This document shows positions 1 through 6,907 of a DNA stretch of 8,295 nucleotides, one piece after another. How positions within the stretch are numbered: the first letter of the stretch is position 1; every line of letters starts with the position of its first letter. This DNA is from Candidatus Omnitrophota bacterium (GTDB lineage Bacteria > Omnitrophota > Omnitrophia > Omnitrophales > Aquincolibacteriaceae). The notes under the pieces are model-generated. The model had not been told where the DNA came from and searched no databases. It saw only the letters and a program-made list of their open reading frames with translations. The position numbers were made by a program, and so were the translations under genes. The DNA lies in the NCBI GenBank assembly GCA_023246995.1, contig JAHFHI010000045.1, positions 1 through 8,295 of the forward strand. Direction: 5' to 3'.

Positions 1-1370
1 CGGTAAACGGTCGCGAAGTTATCGTCGATTTTTCCGCAGAGAAGCCCGAGGCGTTTTTTCGGATCGTGCTCCTCGCTCAAGATTTTTTCAAAAATGAGCA
101 TCTCTCCGAAGACCGAGGCCGTTTCAGCCATGGTGAGCGGGGCATCCGACTCCAGGATCCCGACTTTCTTCCCGGCCAGGTATTGATGCAGGCCATGGCC
201 GAGTTCGTGGGCGATGGTCATGACATCCCGAAGGGTGTCGGTATAATTGGCCAGGATGTAAGGGTGGAGGTCGGGGGTGGTCTGGCAGGAGAAAGCTCCG
301 CCGCGTTTGCCTTCACGAACTTCGGCATCGATCCAGCCGCGCTCAAAAAACATTTCCACAATCTCCCCGGCTTCTTGAGAGAGGGCATCATAACCCCCGA
401 GCACGATCCGGCGGCATTCTTCAAAAGAAACTTTGGTCTCATCCCCGGGCAGGGGGGCGTAGCGATCATAGTCATAGAGTTTATCGAGGCCGAGAAGCCG
501 CCGTTTCAACCGGTAATAACGCATGGCCACGGGGTAGGAAGCTTTGACCGATTCGATCAGGCTCATAACGCTTGTGCGCTCGATTTCATTGGAAAGATTC
601 ATCGGGTCCATGGGATGGCTGTAGCGGCGTAATTTAAGGTCGATCCGGTGGTCCTGAAGGATCATGTTATAGATGAAGGTCAGGAGCTTGCTTTCTTTGG
701 CAAGGCCCCGTGTGAGGCTCTCGGAGGCCTTCACGCGCTCTTCGCGCCGGGGCGAATGAAACAGGGAAAGAACCTCGGCTTCACTCTTACGGACTTTCTG
801 GCCGTCGATTTCGATTTCAAAAGGAATGTTATTGATGACCTCGTCAAAGAGTCTCCCGAAGGCCCTCACCCCCGAGTTGGCTTTGGACGACATGACTTTT
901 TCTTCTCCCTCGGCCAAGGTGTGCGGGGCATAGATTCGAAGCTTTTCGAGAAAATGGCGATCACAGGCGGCGTCGGGTGCGGCCATGAGTTTTTGGGCGA
1001 GAGCCTCATCAAGGCCGCTCCAGCGGACTTCAAAGAAAACCAGATAAGCCTGAATGTCGGTGAGGGCCACCTGAATTTTTTGGAGGAAGGCGCCGGTTTC
1101 AGGCCGCGACGTGTCGGAGGCAAACGAAAGATGGGCAAAGACGCCCAGCTTGGTCAGAGTCGTGGCCAGGAGCTTATAATCCTCAAGCAGCCGCCCAAGA
1201 GGAAGCCTTTCGCAGGCTGCCGGAGTTTCAAAAAATGGCTTGTAGGTCTTTTCGAAAGCCTGGGCCTTTTCAAGGGTCTGCTTCAGATCCCTTTCGATTG
1301 CGGGGTCACTTAAGCTTTGGTAAAGCTCGGAGAGATTCCAGCGGATTCCCTGCGCCATCACGGTGGTCAT
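1..1370 (-). CDS. pepF: M3-family oligoendopeptidase F (zinc metallopeptidase), C-terminus cut by window edge
   Basis: This is a cytosolic-type zinc peptidase of family M3B, which cleaves short oligopeptides and takes part in peptide turnover. No signal peptide is visible. I translated the minus strand from ATG at 1370; the first 456 codons are in the window and run open to the edge. The zinc site HELGH is at residues 388-392 (bases 195-209). The third ligand is probably Glu416 in TMAETAS, 24 residues after the second His. The family signature GKRGGAFS and the NYTDTLRDVMTIAHELGH context precede it. Family members are about 600 residues, so roughly 140 C-terminal residues lie outside the window. 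The start is supported by AAAGGA 7 bases upstream and a TATAAT box just before it; an in-frame ATG at 1358 is a weaker alternative. Family assignment is firm; the exact peptide substrate is unknown. Confidence 0.95.
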   Translation of the reverse strand, partial: MTTVMAQGIRWNLSELYQSLSDPAIERDLKQTLEKAQAFEKTYKPFFETPAACERLPLGRLLEDYKLLATTLTKLGVFAHLSFASDTSRPETGAFLQKIQVALTDIQAYLVFFEVRWSGLDEALAQKLMAAPDAACDRHFLEKLRIYAPHTLAEGEEKVMSSKANSGVRAFGRLFDEVINNIPFEIEIDGQKVRKSEAEVLSLFHSPRREERVKASESLTRGLAKESKLLTFIYNMILQDHRIDLKLRRYSHPMDPMNLSNEIERTSVMSLIESVKASYPVAMRYYRLKRRLLGLDKLYDYDRYAPLPGDETKVSFEECRRIVLGGYDALSQEAGEIVEMFFERGWIDAEVREGKRGGAFSCQTTPDLHPYILANYTDTLRDVMTIAHELGHGLHQYLAGKKVGILESDAPLTMAETASVFGEMLIFEKILSEEHDPKKRLGLLCGKIDDNFATVY

Positions 1371-1395
1371 ACCGGTGTCCTTTCGTAACCTGGGG

Positions 1396-1404
1396 ATTAT
1401 ACCA
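1396..1404 (-). promoter_or_regulatory. Extended -10 promoter for the pepF-like gene
   Basis: Read on the minus strand the bases are TGG-TATAAT, a perfect -10 hexamer with the TGn extension. No convincing TTGACA-like -35 is found 16-18 bases further upstream. Predicted transcription start is about 1389, giving a leader of about 20 bases that contains the AAAGGA ribosome site. Confidence 0.6.
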
Positions 1405-1557
1405 CCGCAAATTATGAATACGAGAAAAACGACAGGGATGAGAGGGTGAATGAAGCAGGGAAAAAAGCGGGTGAAGCCGGAATCGGAATTTTCAATTCAA
1501 GGAGCTGGGATCCAGCCGCTAAATTTAAAGCCTGCTCAAGACCGTCGGGTTTCTGAT

Positions 1558-1569
1558 ATCCGTACGGAT
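1558..1569. repeat. Perfect 12-bp palindrome ATCCGTACGGAT
   Basis: A perfect 12-base palindrome lies just beyond the stop codon of the LolA/DUF4412-like gene, in the 206-base gap before pepF. It could be an operator or part of a termination or mRNA-stability structure. The rest of the gap (1371-1576) holds the pepF promoter, a small inverted repeat GCTGG-GAT-CCAGC at 1504-1516 and a run of six A at 1461-1466 with no good stem beside it. Confidence 0.4.
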
Positions 1570-1571
1570 CA

Positions 1572-1589
1572 GGCGGTTATTGAACCGCC
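1572..1589 (-). terminator. Stop-codon hairpin at the end of the LolA/DUF4412-like gene
   Basis: A perfect 7-bp stem with a 4-base loop (GGCGGTT-CAAT-AACCGCC on the minus strand) contains the TAA stop codon of the gene ending at 1577. No U-run follows, so it is not a classical intrinsic terminator. It may protect the mRNA 3' end or help termination with a factor. Confidence 0.35.
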
Positions 1590-2287
1590 GGGACTTCCGC
1601 GGGAGCAGCGGGTGCGGTTTCGGGAACCGCCGGGGTCGGAGCGGGGGCGTCAGCGGCCGGGGCTTCCGGGAGTCCGCCTTCTGCGGCGGCTTGCACGGGG
1701 GCCTGCTGGGCGGCGGCTTCCAGATCGAGCACTTTAGCGTCGGTTGGGACCTGAAAAACCGCTTCATCGATCTGCGGGTCAAACTGGATATTGGTCAGCT
1801 CGACCGTGGTCAAACCTTCCGGTGCGGTCACTTCAATTTTGACGGGGAAAGATTTTTCCCTCCAAACCCAGGCCTTGGCTTCTTTTTGGATCGTCGGTTC
1901 GATAAACTTGTAAACGTCGCAGTCATAGCCGAGGAGCTGCTCGGCGCCCACTTTTTCGGCTTTGTTTTCCTGGAGGAAATCCAGGAAGCGGGGCAGATCG
2001 CGCGTGAGGTTCGGACGGTCCATGGAGGCCGGGATCTTGGTGGCCATTTTCTGTGCCGGAAGATAACTGTAAGTGCCGGTCTCATTGCGGAGCATGACGG
2101 TCGCAATGCCTCCGAAATCCGACTCGGCTTTCATTTTTTCGTCTTTGACGACTACCTTGATCGTGGCGACGGCGTTATCCTGCACCGACACCTTTTGATC
2201 ATAGGAAACCGAAAAAGCGAAAACACGCGGGGTGAAAAAAACGTTCAGCAGGCTTAGTGCGGCGCAGAACATCAAAAACTTCTTCAT
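1577..2287 (-). CDS. Secreted LolA/DUF4412-like protein with Ala/Pro-rich C-terminal tail
   Basis: The 236-residue exported protein has a clear Sec signal peptide: MKK, a hydrophobic stretch to about residue 18, and likely cleavage after VFA at residue 24. The folded part, about 25-185, reads as alternating beta strands. It has phrases typical of the outer-membrane lipoprotein-sorting (LolA/LolB-fold) and DUF4412-type families: GYDCDVYKF near 120-128, AWVWRE near 139-144, FPVKIEV near 147-153, and an ending DEAVFQVPTDAKV near 174-186. Such proteins bind lipid-like ligands or sit in the periplasm, but the ligand here is unknown. Residues 191-236 are almost only Ala, Pro, Glu, Gln and Val, a flexible tail unusual for the fold. 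Start at 2287 is chosen because GGGAGGA lies 4 bases upstream and the signal peptide begins there; an in-frame ATG 10 codons earlier lacks support. Fold assignment is moderate. Confidence 0.8.
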   Translation of the reverse strand: MKKFLMFCAALSLLNVFFTPRVFAFSVSYDQKVSVQDNAVATIKVVVKDEKMKAESDFGGIATVMLRNETGTYSYLPAQKMATKIPASMDRPNLTRDLPRFLDFLQENKAEKVGAEQLLGYDCDVYKFIEPTIQKEAKAWVWREKSFPVKIEVTAPEGLTTVELTNIQFDPQIDEAVFQVPTDAKVLDLEAAAQQAPVQAAAEGGLPEAPAADAPAPTPAVPETAPAAPAEVPAVQ

Positions 2288-2322
2288 GGTTCCTCCCTTT
2301 AGGCTACGTGAATTCAAAAAAA

Positions 2323-2331
2323 AGTATAGCA
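2323..2331 (-). promoter_or_regulatory. Extended -10 promoter for the LolA/DUF4412-like gene
   Basis: Minus strand TGC-TATACT lies 36 bases upstream of the ATG at 2287. A run of eight T begins at the last base of the hexamer and covers the expected initiation region (about 2316). No -35 hexamer matches at 16-18 bases upstream. The 129-base gap to the upstream reductase gene also holds a weak 4-bp GCCC/GGGC hairpin at 2344-2355. Confidence 0.5.
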
Positions 2332-2416
2332 GATAGCTCTAAAGCCCTTTTGGGCCTCCCCTAATAGACGGAGCCAGCTTTCTGAATATTTCGTCGAAAG
2401 GGGCCATTTTCTTGAA

Positions 2417-3349
2417 TTATTTGTGGATCTCCAAGGGGCTAATAGCCGCGATCTGTTTTTGGAGCAATTCCAAGCCCTGCTCCAGGGAGTGCGGGGCATA
2501 GCCAAGTTCCCGGCGGGCCTTTTCAAGGATAAAGCCGGTTTTGGGGGGCCTTGGGGCCGGTTCACCCAATTCGGCAGTGTCCACCGGGCTCATAAGCCCT
2601 TGGGGGAGTTTGAAAAAGTGGGCCACTCTCTGGGCGAATTCGAAGACGCTCACCATTTCCGGGCCGGAAATATGGAAAATTCCAAGTGTGCGGCGACGGG
2701 CTGTTTCCAGACAGGCCCAAGCCAAATCTTGGACAAGGGTCGGCATCCGCCACTGGTCGGAAGCCACCCGGATGGGGCGGGACTGTTCGAGGGAGTTTTT
2801 AACCCAAAGCGCGAAATTGGAGCGTTCCACGAGCATCGGGTCTGTGGCTCCGTAAACGAGAATGGTCCGGAGGATCGTCCAGGGCACGGCACTTTGAAAA
2901 AGGAGTTCCTCGGACGCAGCTTTGGATTTTCCGTAAAAATTGACGGGATGGACGGGTTCGGTCTCACGGTAGGGGCCGGCCTTGCCGTCAAAAACAAAAT
3001 CCGTCGACAGATGGATGAAATGGCTCCCGGTGCGAGCGCAGGCTTTCAGGAGGTTTTCCGTGCCTGTGACATTGATTTTCCAACAAGCCTCCGGATCTTT
3101 TTCGGCCGGGTCGACCCGGGTCATGGCCGCGGTGTGAATCACCGCGTCAGGTCTGAAACGCTCGACGACCCAGGATGTCTGGATCGGGTCCGTCACGTCC
3201 ATAATTTGGAAGGGAAAGGGGATGTGGCCGCCTTCGGCCGGGAAGCTGCGTGAAGAAAGCAACACATCAAATCCGGTCGTTTTTTCGGCCAGCATCCGCA
3301 TAAGGGCTTGGCCCAGAAGGCCGAGTGAACCCGTCACTAAAAGTCTCAT
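2417..3349 (-). CDS. RmlD-like SDR oxidoreductase (dTDP-4-dehydrorhamnose reductase family)
   Basis: This 310-residue extended short-chain dehydrogenase would reduce a nucleotide-sugar keto group (or similar) with NAD(P)H in the cytosol, feeding cell-surface sugar synthesis. The N-terminal Rossmann loop is GSLGLLG (residues 7-13). STDFVFDG at 115-122 and the catalytic pair Tyr139/Lys143 (YGKSK) are the RmlD-type active site. The HTAAMTRVDPAEKDPE stretch at 72-87 is also typical of RmlD and its MAT2B-like relatives. Length matches the family at about 290-310. The start at 3349 has GGAGGG 7 bases upstream; the longer open frame to 3406 has no ribosome site and overlaps the promoter. No rmlA, B or C gene is near, so the substrate could differ from dTDP-rhamnose; the family call is firm, the substrate is not. 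Confidence 0.88.
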   Translation of the reverse strand: MRLLVTGSLGLLGQALMRMLAEKTTGFDVLLSSRSFPAEGGHIPFPFQIMDVTDPIQTSWVVERFRPDAVIHTAAMTRVDPAEKDPEACWKINVTGTENLLKACARTGSHFIHLSTDFVFDGKAGPYRETEPVHPVNFYGKSKAASEELLFQSAVPWTILRTILVYGATDPMLVERSNFALWVKNSLEQSRPIRVASDQWRMPTLVQDLAWACLETARRRTLGIFHISGPEMVSVFEFAQRVAHFFKLPQGLMSPVDTAELGEPAPRPPKTGFILEKARRELGYAPHSLEQGLELLQKQIAAISPLEIHK

Positions 3350-3372
3350 CGTGGGGCCCTCCGTATGTTTGA

Positions 3373-3401
3373 TTGCTCGTACGGACAATTTTTGGTATTG
3401 T
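3373..3401 (+). promoter_or_regulatory. Candidate promoter for tatA, with palindrome
   Basis: TTGCTC (3373-3378), a 17-base spacer and TATTGT (3396-3401) precede tatA. The hexamers are imperfect (about 3/6 and 4/6). A 16-base dyad TTG-CT-CGTACG-GA-CAA (3373-3388) covers the -35 side, and an ACAAT/ATTGT inverted repeat (3385-3389 / 3397-3401) covers the -10 side, so a shared operator is possible. Confidence 0.35.
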
Positions 3402-3405
3402 ATCA
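3397..3405 (-). promoter_or_regulatory. Extended -10 promoter for the RmlD-like gene
   Basis: The minus-strand sequence TGA-TACAAT lies about 48 bases upstream of the ATG at 3349. It matches the TGnTATAAT extended -10 with one change and has no clear -35. It overlaps the proposed -10 of the divergent tatA promoter. Confidence 0.5.
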
Positions 3406-3423
3406 CGAAACGGAGGAATCCCT

Positions 3424-3594
3424 ATGAGTATGCCAGGCCCCATGGAAATTTTTGTGATTCTGATCGTGGCCCTTCTGCTCTTCGGCGCCAAGCGGCTTCC
3501 GGAAATCGGCCGCGCGCTCGGGGACGGGATCCGGGAGTTCAAGCGGGCGATCAAAGACCCCGGTGAAGGTCCCGGCGACTCCAAAAAGTCCTGA
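3424..3594 (+). CDS. tatA: Twin-arginine translocase subunit TatA (TatA/E type)
   Basis: This 56-residue inner-membrane protein would form the pore-like assembly of the Tat system, which exports folded proteins. It shows the full TatA pattern: a short N-tail, one membrane span at about 8-20 (EIFVILIVALLLF), the FG hinge at 20-21, and an amphipathic helix GAKRLPEIGRALGDGIREFKRAI at 21-43. A polar, Gly-rich tail ends in KKS. It is shorter than the roughly 90-residue E. coli TatA, because the acidic tail is reduced, but many bacteria have such short forms. The start at ATG 3424 has GGAGG 7 bases upstream; the longer open frame back to 3373 starts with TTG inside the promoter region. The next gene begins 45 bases downstream with no terminator, so the two are probably co-transcribed. 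TatB and TatC are not in the window. Confidence 0.93.
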   Translation: MSMPGPMEIFVILIVALLLFGAKRLPEIGRALGDGIREFKRAIKDPGEGPGDSKKS

Positions 3595-3639
3595 AGTAAA
3601 GACCGGTTGCTCCCTTTTATCCTGCCTAGCCCGTTATGT

Positions 3640-5664
3640 ATGAGAGCCTTGCGGCGGACCTTGGTGCTTATCGCTTCCGCCGCGTTTTGCTTCCTTCAGG
3701 CTGGGCCCGCGGGGGCCATGGCATCCCGAAAGGCGCCTCTTTCCGACATGGAGGATAAGCGCCTTGAAGGCCTGATCGCGGCTCCGGATTTCCCCGTTCA
3801 TCTGGATTGGCTCAACACCGACAGACCCTTTTCCCTTAAAGATTTTCGCGGGAAAATCGTCCTGCTCGATTTTTGGACTTTCTGCTGCATCAATTGCATG
3901 CACGTGCTTCCGGATCTGAAGCGCCTTGAGGAAAAATATCCCGAAGAACTTGTCGTGATCGGCATTCACTCGGCCAAGTTTGAGAACGAAAAAGGGACAG
4001 AGTCCATCCGCCAGGCCATCCTGCGCTATGGGATCAAACACCCGGTGCTCAATGACCGGGACATGGAAGTTTGGGAAACTTACGCGATTCGATCCTGGCC
4101 GACTCTTGTTTTGATCAATCCCGACGGCCGGATTATCGGCGTCCAATCCGGCGAGGGAATTTTCGAGCTTTTTGACGAAGTGATCGGCCGGGCGGCGGAT
4201 TATTTCAAAGCCCGGGGCCGTCTTAAACCCGGTCCGTTCGAATTCGCGCTTGAGCCATCGCGCCGGGAGCCTTCCCTTCTGGCTTTCCCAGGAAAAATCC
4301 GAGGCGATGAAAAAACAAACAGACTTTTTATCACCGACTCCAATCATCACCGGATCCTTGTCGCGGACCCTTCGGGAAAGATCCGTGACGTGATCGGCGG
4401 CGGCGCGCCGGGCGCCGAAGACGGAACTTTTGAGACCGCCCGTTTTTTTCACCCGCAAGGGGTTTTCCCGGAAGGGGATTTTCTTTACATCGCGGATACC
4501 GAGAATCATTTGATCCGCCGCGCTGATTTAAAGAACCGAGAAGTCCGCACCCTTTTGGGAACCGGCGTGCAGGGGCGCTCCTTTGATTTGGCGGGCCGGG
4601 GCACGGCCGCGGCCCTTAATTCTCCCTGGGATCTGCTGGTGCAGGACGGAAAGCTTTTTATCGCCATGGCCGGGCCGCATCAGATTTACAGGGCAGACCT
4701 TGAGACGATGGAGCTCGCGCGGCACGCCGGATCCGGAAGAGAAGCCCGGTTTGACGGACCGCTTCTTGAGGCGGCCCTGGCGCAGCCAAGCGGTATTACG
4801 ACAGACGGGAAAATTCTTTATTTCGCGGATAGTGAAGTCAGTTCGGTTCGCGCGGCGGATATCTCTCCGGAGGGAAACGTGCGCACCCTGATCGGTGAAG
4901 ATCTTTTTGAGTTCGGGGATGTTGACGGCGGGCGGGAAACGGCCCGGTTGCAGCATGCCCTCGGAGTCGAGTATCAGGGCGGGCTTTTGTACGTGGCGGA
5001 TACGTATAACTCCAAGATCAAAGTGATCGACCCGGCGGCCCAAACAAGCCGCACTTACGCCGGCACCGGCCGGCATGGGGCCAAAGACGGCCCGCTTGAG
5101 CAGGCGGAATTTTTCGAGCCCGGAGGCCTTGCGTTTCTCGGCGGGAAGCTCTATATCGCGGATACCAATAACCACGCCGTGCGTGTCCTAGACCCTGCCC
5201 AAAAGGAAGTCCGGACGCTTGAGCTCACGGGAATTGAAAACTTTTCAAAACCCGTCGCGCAAAAGTTTCGCGGCAGAAGCTTTGATTTGGAGTCCCGCTC
5301 GATGGGACCCGGGGATGTCACGTTAAGGCTCACCCTGACGCTCCCAAAGGGCTATAAGTTTGCCCTGGAAGCGCCCTCAAGACTTACCTGGGTTTCCGGG
5401 GATGAGAAGCTTTTTCAATTCCCGGAAGAAAGTTCCGCCGAGCTTAAAAAAGGGGCCGCGAGCTTTCCTCTTACGATTTCAGCAAGAGCCTTTGCCCCGG
5501 GTGCCGCTCGGGTTACTTTCGGAGCCAGGCTTTATTATTGCCGGGAGGATGCCAAGATCTGCCTTTTTGAGGAGATTCAAGCGATCCTTCCCCTTGAGAT
5601 CAAGACGGGCGGCCCCGCCGATTTGGAAGTCGAGATTCCTTTTACCCCACCCCCCGCCACTTAA
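3640..5664 (+). CDS. Exported thioredoxin-like / NHL-repeat protein, NHLRC2 type, with DsbD-N-like C-terminal domain
   Basis: This 674-residue protein appears to be an envelope redox protein. Residues 1-26 form a signal peptide with an Arg-Arg pair at 5-6 (LRRTLVL), and cleavage may follow AGA. A thioredoxin-like domain spans about 48-190, with the CCINC active site at 82-86 and the cis-Pro loop WPT at 153-155. Six NHL-type blades follow, with cores near 228-246, 282-300, 338-356, 392-408, 449-465 and 503-520 (for example LYIADTNNHAVRVLDP), giving a six-bladed propeller. The last about 120 residues resemble the DsbD N-terminal (DsbC-like) domain, with Cys634 and Cys641 in LYYCREDAKICLF. The order matches the animal and bacterial NHLRC2 family. 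I chose ATG 3640 because the signal peptide begins there; TTG 3607, eleven codons earlier, is possible and neither has a strong ribosome site. It follows tatA by 45 bases. Substrates are unknown. Confidence 0.88.
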   Translation: MRALRRTLVLIASAAFCFLQAGPAGAMASRKAPLSDMEDKRLEGLIAAPDFPVHLDWLNTDRPFSLKDFRGKIVLLDFWTFCCINCMHVLPDLKRLEEKYPEELVVIGIHSAKFENEKGTESIRQAILRYGIKHPVLNDRDMEVWETYAIRSWPTLVLINPDGRIIGVQSGEGIFELFDEVIGRAADYFKARGRLKPGPFEFALEPSRREPSLLAFPGKIRGDEKTNRLFITDSNHHRILVADPSGKIRDVIGGGAPGAEDGTFETARFFHPQGVFPEGDFLYIADTENHLIRRADLKNREVRTLLGTGVQGRSFDLAGRGTAAALNSPWDLLVQDGKLFIAMAGPHQIYRADLETMELARHAGSGREARFDGPLLEAALAQPSGITTDGKILYFADSEVSSVRAADISPEGNVRTLIGEDLFEFGDVDGGRETARLQHALGVEYQGGLLYVADTYNSKIKVIDPAAQTSRTYAGTGRHGAKDGPLEQAEFFEPGGLAFLGGKLYIADTNNHAVRVLDPAQKEVRTLELTGIENFSKPVAQKFRGRSFDLESRSMGPGDVTLRLTLTLPKGYKFALEAPSRLTWVSGDEKLFQFPEESSAELKKGAASFPLTISARAFAPGAARVTFGARLYYCREDAKICLFEEIQAILPLEIKTGGPADLEVEIPFTPPPAT

Positions 5665-5705
5665 GCCCTATTTGCGCATTTCAAGACCCTAAGGCATACT
5701 TGGAT

Positions 5706-5714
5706 TGGTTTAGT
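5706..5714 (+). promoter_or_regulatory. Weak candidate extended -10 upstream of the HD-GYP gene
   Basis: TGG-TTTAGT resembles an extended -10 (4/6 in the hexamer) and sits 44 bases before the ATG at 5759. No -35 match is seen. The 94-base gap from the NHL gene has no hairpin with a T-run, so read-through from tatA is also possible. Confidence 0.25.
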
Positions 5715-5758
5715 GTGCGTTGTTTCCCGTAACCTTTAACTAAGAAGTCTGTTCGCCT

Positions 5759-6877
5759 ATGGATCTTGAAAAGCGTATTTTGGAATCCAAGATCCTCATC
5801 GTCGATGATGAGGTCGCCATCGGCATGGCCCTCGAAGAAGTTCTCAAAGAAAACGATTACCACATGGTTCGTTATATCGCAGATTCCCGCAAGGCCGAGG
5901 GGGTTTACCGCGAATTTCAGCCCGATCTCGTGGTGTTGGATATCAAGATGCCCTATATGGACGGCTTTGACGTGATGCGCGAAATCCGCAAGGCCGAAAA
6001 CGGCAGTCAGGTGTTTGTCCCGATCCTGGTCCTGACCGGAGAGACCGATGAGGATATCTGCCTGCGGGCCTTGAGTTCCGGGGCCACGGATTTTTTAAAC
6101 AAGCCCATGAAAGTCTCTGAGGTTCTGGCGCGCATTCACAATCTCCTCAAAGTCCGCCAGCTCCAAAGCCAGCTCGAGATCAAGGCGGATTTTCTGGAAG
6201 AAAAAGTCAATGACCGGACCGCGCAGCTCCGGCACGCCGTCGAAGAACTCGACAAGATGAACAAGCAGCTTAAAGACGCTTATATCGAAACGATTTACCG
6301 GCTCACCCGGGCCACGGAATACAAAGACGAGGAAACCGCCGATCATGTCAAGCGCTTGAGTCTCTACGCCGCGATGCTCGGCCGCGCGATCGGAATGAGC
6401 GAGCCGCATGTCGAACTGCTTTTGTGCGCGAGCCCGATGCATGATGTCGGAAAAATCGGGATTCCCGACAAGATCCTTTTCAAGGGGCAGAAGCTGGATG
6501 AAGAGGAATGGAAAGTCATGATGAAGCATCCCCTTATCGGCTATGAGATTTTAAACGATTCCACCGCGCCGGTCCTGAAGCTGGGGGCGCTTATCGCCCT
6601 GAATCATCACGAGCGCTGGGACGGCACGGGTTACCCCAGAGGTCTTAAGGGAGAAGAAATTCCGCTTGAGGCCAGAATTCTCGCGCTTGTGGATGTCTAT
6701 GACGCGCTTCGAAGCAAGCGCCACTACAAACCCGCGTTTGATCACCAGACCACCTGCAAGATCATCCTCGAGGGCGACGGCCGGGTCAAGCCCGAGCACT
6801 TTGACCCGAAACTTCTCGAGGTCTTCCGCAAACACTCCCACGATTTCGAGCGTATCTTCAACGAGAACAGCCGGTAA
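5759..6877 (+). CDS. Response regulator with receiver and HD-GYP domains (cyclic-di-GMP phosphodiesterase)
   Basis: This 372-residue two-component regulator probably hydrolyses cyclic-di-GMP when its receiver is phosphorylated. The receiver spans about 10-128: acidic pair Asp16/Asp17, phospho-acceptor Asp61 in VVLDIKMP, Thr93 in LVLTGET and Lys115 in NKPM. A charged coiled-coil linker covers about 131-175. The HD-GYP domain, about 178-370, has every key motif: His196 in [18 protein letters not shown] at 228-237, HPLIGYEIL from His257, [11 protein letters not shown] at 283-293, and DVYDAL at 312-317. It therefore looks catalytically competent. There is no DNA-binding domain and no partner histidine kinase in the window. 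ATG 5759 is the only start that keeps the whole receiver; its ribosome site is weak (AAGAAG, 11 bases away). The stop codon lies inside a hairpin and the next gene converges on it. Confidence 0.93.
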   Translation: MDLEKRILESKILIVDDEVAIGMALEEVLKENDYHMVRYIADSRKAEGVYREFQPDLVVLDIKMPYMDGFDVMREIRKAENGSQVFVPILVLTGETDEDICLRALSSGATDFLNKPMKVSEVLARIHNLLKVRQLQSQLEIKADFLEEKVNDRTAQLRHAVEELDKMNKQLKDAYIETIYRLTRATEYKDEETADHVKRLSLYAAMLGRAIGMSEPHVELLLCASPMHDVGKIGIPDKILFKGQKLDEEEWKVMMKHPLIGYEILNDSTAPVLKLGALIALNHHERWDGTGYPRGLKGEEIPLEARILALVDVYDALRSKRHYKPAFDHQTTCKIILEGDGRVKPEHFDPKLLEVFRKHSHDFERIFNENSR

Positions 6878-6902
6878 CCGGCTCTTGCCGGGAATCTCCG
6901 GC
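6869..6902. terminator. Two tandem hairpins between convergent genes, first spanning the stop codon
   Basis: AGCCGG-TAA-CCGGCT (6869-6883) is a perfect 6-bp stem with the HD-GYP stop codon as its loop. GCCGG-GAATCT-CCGGC (6887-6902) follows at once. Both lie in the 30 bases between convergent stop codons. There is no T-run on either strand, so a bidirectional, probably factor-assisted, terminator is only a suggestion. Confidence 0.4.
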
Positions 6903-6907
6903 GAAGT

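Noticed and set aside
66..1313. Two long plus-strand open frames (66-632 and 648-1313)
   Set aside because: They lie opposite the pepF-like gene, whose minus-strand translation has HELGH and full M3 motifs; the plus frames show no recognisable domain.
1461..1466. Six-A run as the U-tract of a terminator for the LolA-like gene
   Set aside because: No stable stem directly precedes it on the minus strand.
1580..2257. Plus-strand 225-codon frame opposite the LolA-like gene
   Set aside because: Antisense shadow of a gene with a signal peptide and ribosome site; low-complexity Gly/Arg translation.
2344..2355. GCCC-TTTT-GGGC as a terminator of the reductase gene
   Set aside because: Only four base pairs and no adequate U-run after it.
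2423..3253. Plus-strand 276-codon frame
   Set aside because: Antisense to the RmlD-like reductase, which has complete cofactor and catalytic motifs.
3634..5175. Minus-strand frames 3634-4509 and 4528-5175
   Set aside because: Opposite the Trx-NHL gene; no motif or ribosome site.
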